The notes under the pieces: model-generated
Told to the model about the DNA's origin: nothing
What the model saw: the letters and a program-made list of their open reading frames with translations, nothing else
The model's database searches: none
Shown here: positions 59,502 to 64,000 of the stretch, one piece after another
Position numbering within the stretch: the first letter of the stretch is position 1
Layout of the letters: each line of letters starts with the position of its first letter
Assembly: GCF_000204055.1 (NCBI RefSeq)
Contig: NW_006768789.1
Coordinates: 587,858 to 651,857 of the forward strand
Direction of reading: 5' to 3'
From: Melampsora larici-populina 98AG31
Lineage: Eukaryota > Basidiomycota > Pucciniomycetes > Pucciniales > Melampsoraceae
Length of the DNA stretch: 64,000 nt
Program-made: the position numbers and the translations under genes

Positions 59502-62500
59502 ATCAACTTGATGGATGATGATGGACTCAAAGTGAATCAGATTATAAAAGAAAGAAAGATAATCAAGCGATTCAAAAAGTAACTCGATAGAATTGGATTG
59601 GATTAATCTGAATTGAAATTGGAAAAGTGATGGATGATTTTAAAATTAAAAAATTAAAAAATTAAAATCAGATTTGATGTTGGATTAAGTTTGATTTGTT
59701 GATAAGAATCCAAAACTCATCCCTTTCTTCAATTCACTCTCACTCACACTCACTCTCTATGACATCATTTTACACTACACCAAAGTCTCGTGATCATATC
59801 CTCACATTCTAAAACTCATCCTCACAGCTCATCACTCATCACTCAAACCCAGCATAGAATTCATCTCATACCAGCTTTCTCTTTCTGCTCACTTTTCTCT
59901 CAGTAGCCTAGCAAGAAACCAATGTAGCCAAGCTGTGCACTACTACTTTGATTCAGTCTATCTCACTCGGTCTCACAAAACCTTCTCAATCCTAAAATAT
60001 ACATCTCTAACAGCCGACTGTATCATCTGATTGATTCCTCTACCCGTGGCGTAGCTCTGTGACAAAGATGAAAATGTGTGCGTTTTTTTTCACTGTGCAG
60101 ATAAAAATAATCATGGCTGTGTAGTATTTTTTATAAACTTGTCACAGAACTTGAATGGATGACTAAGCGACCTTGAACTGATCATCATCATCATCAAACC
60201 TAACCAACCTAATCTTGTCCACATAATCACAATTAGTTAGTCTCATTCAAAGACAAATCCACAGATTTAAGATCATAGATCGATATTCTTACACACTTTT
60301 TTCACTTTTTACCTCAATTCTTTGGTGTTACTTCAACATGATGAATAAGCTAGATAAGTTTGATTTTTCCATCACATCTTGTATTAAAGGAAAAAAAATA
60401 TCATACCTTAAAAGCTGTGATTTTTTTTTGGTGAATCAAACTGTTGATGATGTTTCAAGATCCATCGTCTCCGTGATCAAAAGAAAAGACGCCATAGCCG
60501 CCTGAAGTTATTCTACCAGCGCGATCTGCAACAACTATGGGAAATCTCTGTATTGTCACAGAGAGATTCGACTTTGCAATCTTTTGCAATTCCACTTTCG
60601 TTGTATTAATTTTCGGATCCGCAAGTACCTTGACAAATTCCAATCTGTGTGACACCCTTCACATTTATCTTTCCACAAGATTCACAGACCCACAGGAAAC
60701 CCGAGTACAAAAGGTCTGCTGTGCAGATTTTGTTGAAACATTGAGTTTACCTGGTTTAACACAGCCTTCATAGACTGCTCTGCACTGTGACTCTACTCGC
60801 TTTGCCATCAGCTTTAAGCCTTGCATGCACTGACGTTTGCAAATGGTGCAGATCCATAACTTTTCGCTTGATCACATGTTAGACAACAAATATCCAAAGT
60901 CCCACTGGCAACTTGGTGATTCATTGCTCTCCCAACGTTCAACTTCCATTGATCACAAACTGAGCAATATGCCATTCAAATACCAAAGGGATGGAGCAGA
61001 CTTCTTGCCCAGCGTAATTGAACTTCTACCCTGCCTTCGTTGCCGCTTGCAATAGTGAGGCTGCTTGCCTTCCTGCCATAATAAAGCTGATCCACCCTCG
61101 ATGCTTTGCAACAACGGGCACAAATTTTAATGTGAGCAGACAAGCTCCGTAAGACAATTTGTCAGCCGGTGATTTCGGCTCTACAGTAATATTTTTGCTC
61201 GGAGCCAACAGAACCTCGCTCAGGCTCGCGCATCAGGATGGACATTGGTGAATCATCCACCCATGATCCACGGATATCCAGCAATGGCGAGGCCACGACA
61301 GCTGACTTATCTGTTCGTGATATGATACTTATATACCGTACCTGAACCCAGACTTTACCGTTCGCAACACATTACTTACCAAGATTTGTCTTATCCTGAC
61401 TCACTTTATTGTCTTGAAATTTCCGATTCCACGCTCCAGATCCTGACTCCATCAACAAGCGGCTCTTGCGGCTCGTGATGGTTATCCACAATTATTCCCT
61501 TCCGAACCCCCGTCAGCGTATCACCAATTTCGGGTTTTGTTAAGGTACGGGACGATGGACAAGGAGCTGGTATTTCAACTCGCAAACCTCGTTGTCAACC
61601 TCCTTGCCCGCCTTTCCCTATTCCCTCATCATCTTAATCTGATCGACAATGTAGCCTTCAAAGCATGTGTAGGCAAGTACCCAAGCCAGTCTCTTGAAGA
61701 CGTCTTCAGATTTTGATTCATCATGTTGACAAACACTCTTACCAACTCATATTGACAAGTTTTGACAATCAAAAGCAATCAACAATTTGAAACCCCTTGG
61801 CCCAGTCACTAAACAAACCATGCCAGTGAGTCTTAATTCCGTTTATCCCCTTGAGCTGAGCCTCCATCAGAACTTATGCTGACTACTTCCTAGCTCAATC
61901 ACCAACCAAGCTTCCAATGGTAGGCCCCAATCACGTCGATTCTTACTTACTACCTCGTCATTACATTCAAAATCCTTCAAAATCTCACTCTCAGATCTTA
62001 TACCCTCAAATAGACGCTCGATCCATCAACAATGATGGTTTATGGTGTAGGTCTGTTTTTCACCTTACCATCCATTCACCAATAAACCTTTCCGAGTATT
62101 CCCTCCCATTTCTCAAGATGGTACATACAATTCTGCAAATGATGATGTAGAACCTATTCCTTTTTCTAGCAATCACTCTTACAAGGCGTTGGTGCCATTA
62201 ATTTGATTTACTCCAACTTTTTATCGATCGTTGATCTCACTTATTCTTTTGGCTACAGCCGATCTACATTTCCTTCGATTAGCAGAAAAAACTCGAGCTC
62301 CACTCATCATGTTAGTTAGTAAAAGGGTCTAGAACGCGCCATGCGCATTGTAAGCAACGGGTATTACAAAGCTCTCCGCCTTTACAAAGGACAACGGCCG
62401 AACGAACAGATTCGCTAACGGGTCAATGTTGGTCTCCATTCCCATTTCAATCGTCCTAAATCCAACTTCATCATTGCCTTTTTCGTAGGCACTGAACTGC

Positions 62501-64000
62501 TGTCGCATAATCTACTCGGGCCTCTGTGAGGTGCTCCTCGCTACAATCCCTTTTCCAAATGCTTGCATCAACCTCAATTTGACATCATATCACAGTCTTT
62601 CCAATTCTCACCCAGTCAGATTCGGGCAGCGGTGGTTTGAACGTTAAACATTCCCACTTTTCAATCCCTTCCATTCTAGATTTTACACGCCGATTCATTT
62701 CTCCCTCTTTACCCTGTTCTTTTCTCACTTACCCTCGCCAGTAGATTTCACTTTGCTTGATTACCCCGTTCACTCTCTCGCTTTAAGCATGTAATTTTGA
62801 ATCTCCATTAGCGCGGTAATTCAACTCATAACGAGTACTTTCATGTGTATTGATATGTATGTACTCGCGTATACACCCTTCCACCGGGTGTATACAACGT
62901 GAGGGGATTACCCGAGAGCCTCATCTAGATACCCGAGCTATCTACAATACCCGATGTTGGATTATCGTGCGAAGCGAAGCATTTGCAATGCCTTTCGCTT
63001 CCATGGTCATTTGTCCGAGATCGCGCTGGTAGAATAACGGCGTGCGCCATAGCCACCATCACTACGCAATTCACAGTCTCACAGATCATCAGTTCGGCTT
63101 TAAGCGTTTTACATACATACACTACGGTGCAAACTTTAAGGGCAAATATGTGTTCAAAACACCCCCAGTAATCACATTTGAGAAACATGGGACTTTACCT
63201 ACCAGTGACAAATCTGTTTTGTAATTGTGATGTGGATTTTGAATTTTTGTAAAATATATGTAGAGCTGATGTACTTGGGTCATAATTTGAAAACACAAAT
63301 TCTCGAGGTATCTTGATACCTCATCAGAACATAAATTGACCACAACATAAACTGAATGTGCCCATTATGATTTCACCAGGTACTTCACATATAATTTTCA
63401 TCTTGGACCGCTCAGTGATGTAGATTGTTCATGAGCTTCTGATACCAAAGCTCTGTCGCAAGCAAGCCCACGAGACCCGAGGTTCGACTTTTGGAAAACC
63501 AAGTCATGAAAACCTTCACTCAAATCAAGTCATTTCCCTTTTGACAACAAGTCTCAGATCACTTTTCACATTGTTCCGCTCTTTGACTTGTTTTTTTATT
63601 ATCTCTTCTTTGTTTTACTTTCTTTTCTCTATACTACTATCATATCCATTCCCTCGTTTCCCTTCTTATCCAATTTCGTTCATCAGTCTCGGTGGCTGCT
63701 TGGATTTGATTCGGTTTTGATCAATGACCCCCGCCTTCCACCTTCGCGCGACCTCATATCTCACTCTTCTTATTGATACGGACCTGAGTTAGGCCATACA
63801 ACCAAAGACCAATCAGTTCCCAACTTGAAAGGCTTGGTGGGTATAGTACGACACATCTTTCTGTGCAACATGTACTAGATGAACTGATTGTTTCTGCTTT
63901 TGCGTGACTTCAGGTAACTCAATTTCACCGCCGCGAAGATTGTCGGTCCGATGAACATCTGTCGACCTTGCATACCGATCGTGATATGATATTCTTGGTA
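59502..64000. other. region without a supported gene
   Basis: The first 500 bases are the C/T- and A/T-rich upstream region of the histidine kinase. After that only short frames occur. A 21-base inverted pair (listed separately) lies 2.5 kb apart. Between 61,800 and 62,350 a broken coding-like stretch (PMVGPNHVDSYLLPRHYIQ; ADLHFLRLAEKTRAPLIML) may be a decayed gene. I do not recognise either. Confidence 0.4.
60510..63040. repeat. inverted 20-21-base pair
   Basis: GTTATTCTACCAGCGCGATC occurs on the plus strand at about 60509-60529 and inverted at about 63018-63038. Both copies sit in frames that read DRAGRIT on opposite strands. This may mark the arms of a mobile element or two copies of a small gene family. 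Confidence 0.55.

Noticed and set aside
63425..63510. B-box-like GGTTCGACT with nearby stems, possible tRNA
   Set aside because: The anticodon-like hairpin has a nine-base loop and no acceptor stem pairs; no tRNA fold could be drawn.

Overview
The window looks like genomic DNA of a basidiomycete fungus, most probably a rust (Pucciniales, Melampsora/Puccinia-like). Reasons: short GT-AG introns (about 50-130 nt) in almost every gene, many exons per gene, AT-rich intergenic DNA, a basidiomycete-type 'macrofage activating glycoprotein'-like secreted protein, and long tracts of nested transposons. The species is inferred from style; no marker gene fixes it.

Layout. 0.7-12.2 kb holds three conserved genes: a BIR1/survivin-like protein (+), a WAPL/Rad61-like cohesin regulator (-), and a vacuolar-type alkaline phosphatase (-). 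About 12.3-42 kb is almost entirely mobile DNA: (i) a degenerate tyrosine-recombinase (DIRS/Ngaro-like) retrotransposon at about 15.0-26.8 kb; (ii) a structurally complete Ty1/copia element of 6.2 kb inserted in the RT gene of (i), with a CTTGT target duplication; (iii) undeciphered repeat-derived DNA at 26.7-30.7 kb; (iv) a complete 4.1 kb Tc1/mariner-type element with TA duplications, TIRs and a four-exon, 971-residue DDE transposase; (v) a 6.5 kb two-gene element with a DUF6589-type protein (823 aa) convergent with a RecQ-like SF2 helicase (758 aa), each end carrying a hairpin with the same CAAGYCC stem. I take (v) to be a DNA transposon, possibly of the Academ-with-helicase (AcademH) type. 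About 42.5-59.5 kb returns to host genes: ribosomal protein eL42 (eight exons, one of only 4 nt), a Ser/His-rich protein of unknown function, a 622-aa predicted secreted protein, a type I J-protein (DNAJA type), a 298-aa secreted protein in ten exons, and a hybrid histidine kinase. 59.5-64 kb has no gene I can support.

Exon models were made by hand. Reading frame was checked across every junction for BIR1, the DDE transposase, the DUF6589 protein, the helicase, eL42, the secreted proteins, the J-protein and the histidine kinase; each gave an exact multiple of three. The WAPL model is incomplete in its middle, and the phosphatase model is partly checked.

The most notable items are the paired DUF6589/helicase element with hairpin termini, the clean copia-in-YR nesting (which rejoins an open RT frame when mentally excised), the intact mariner-type element, and the 4-nt and 10-nt microexons.
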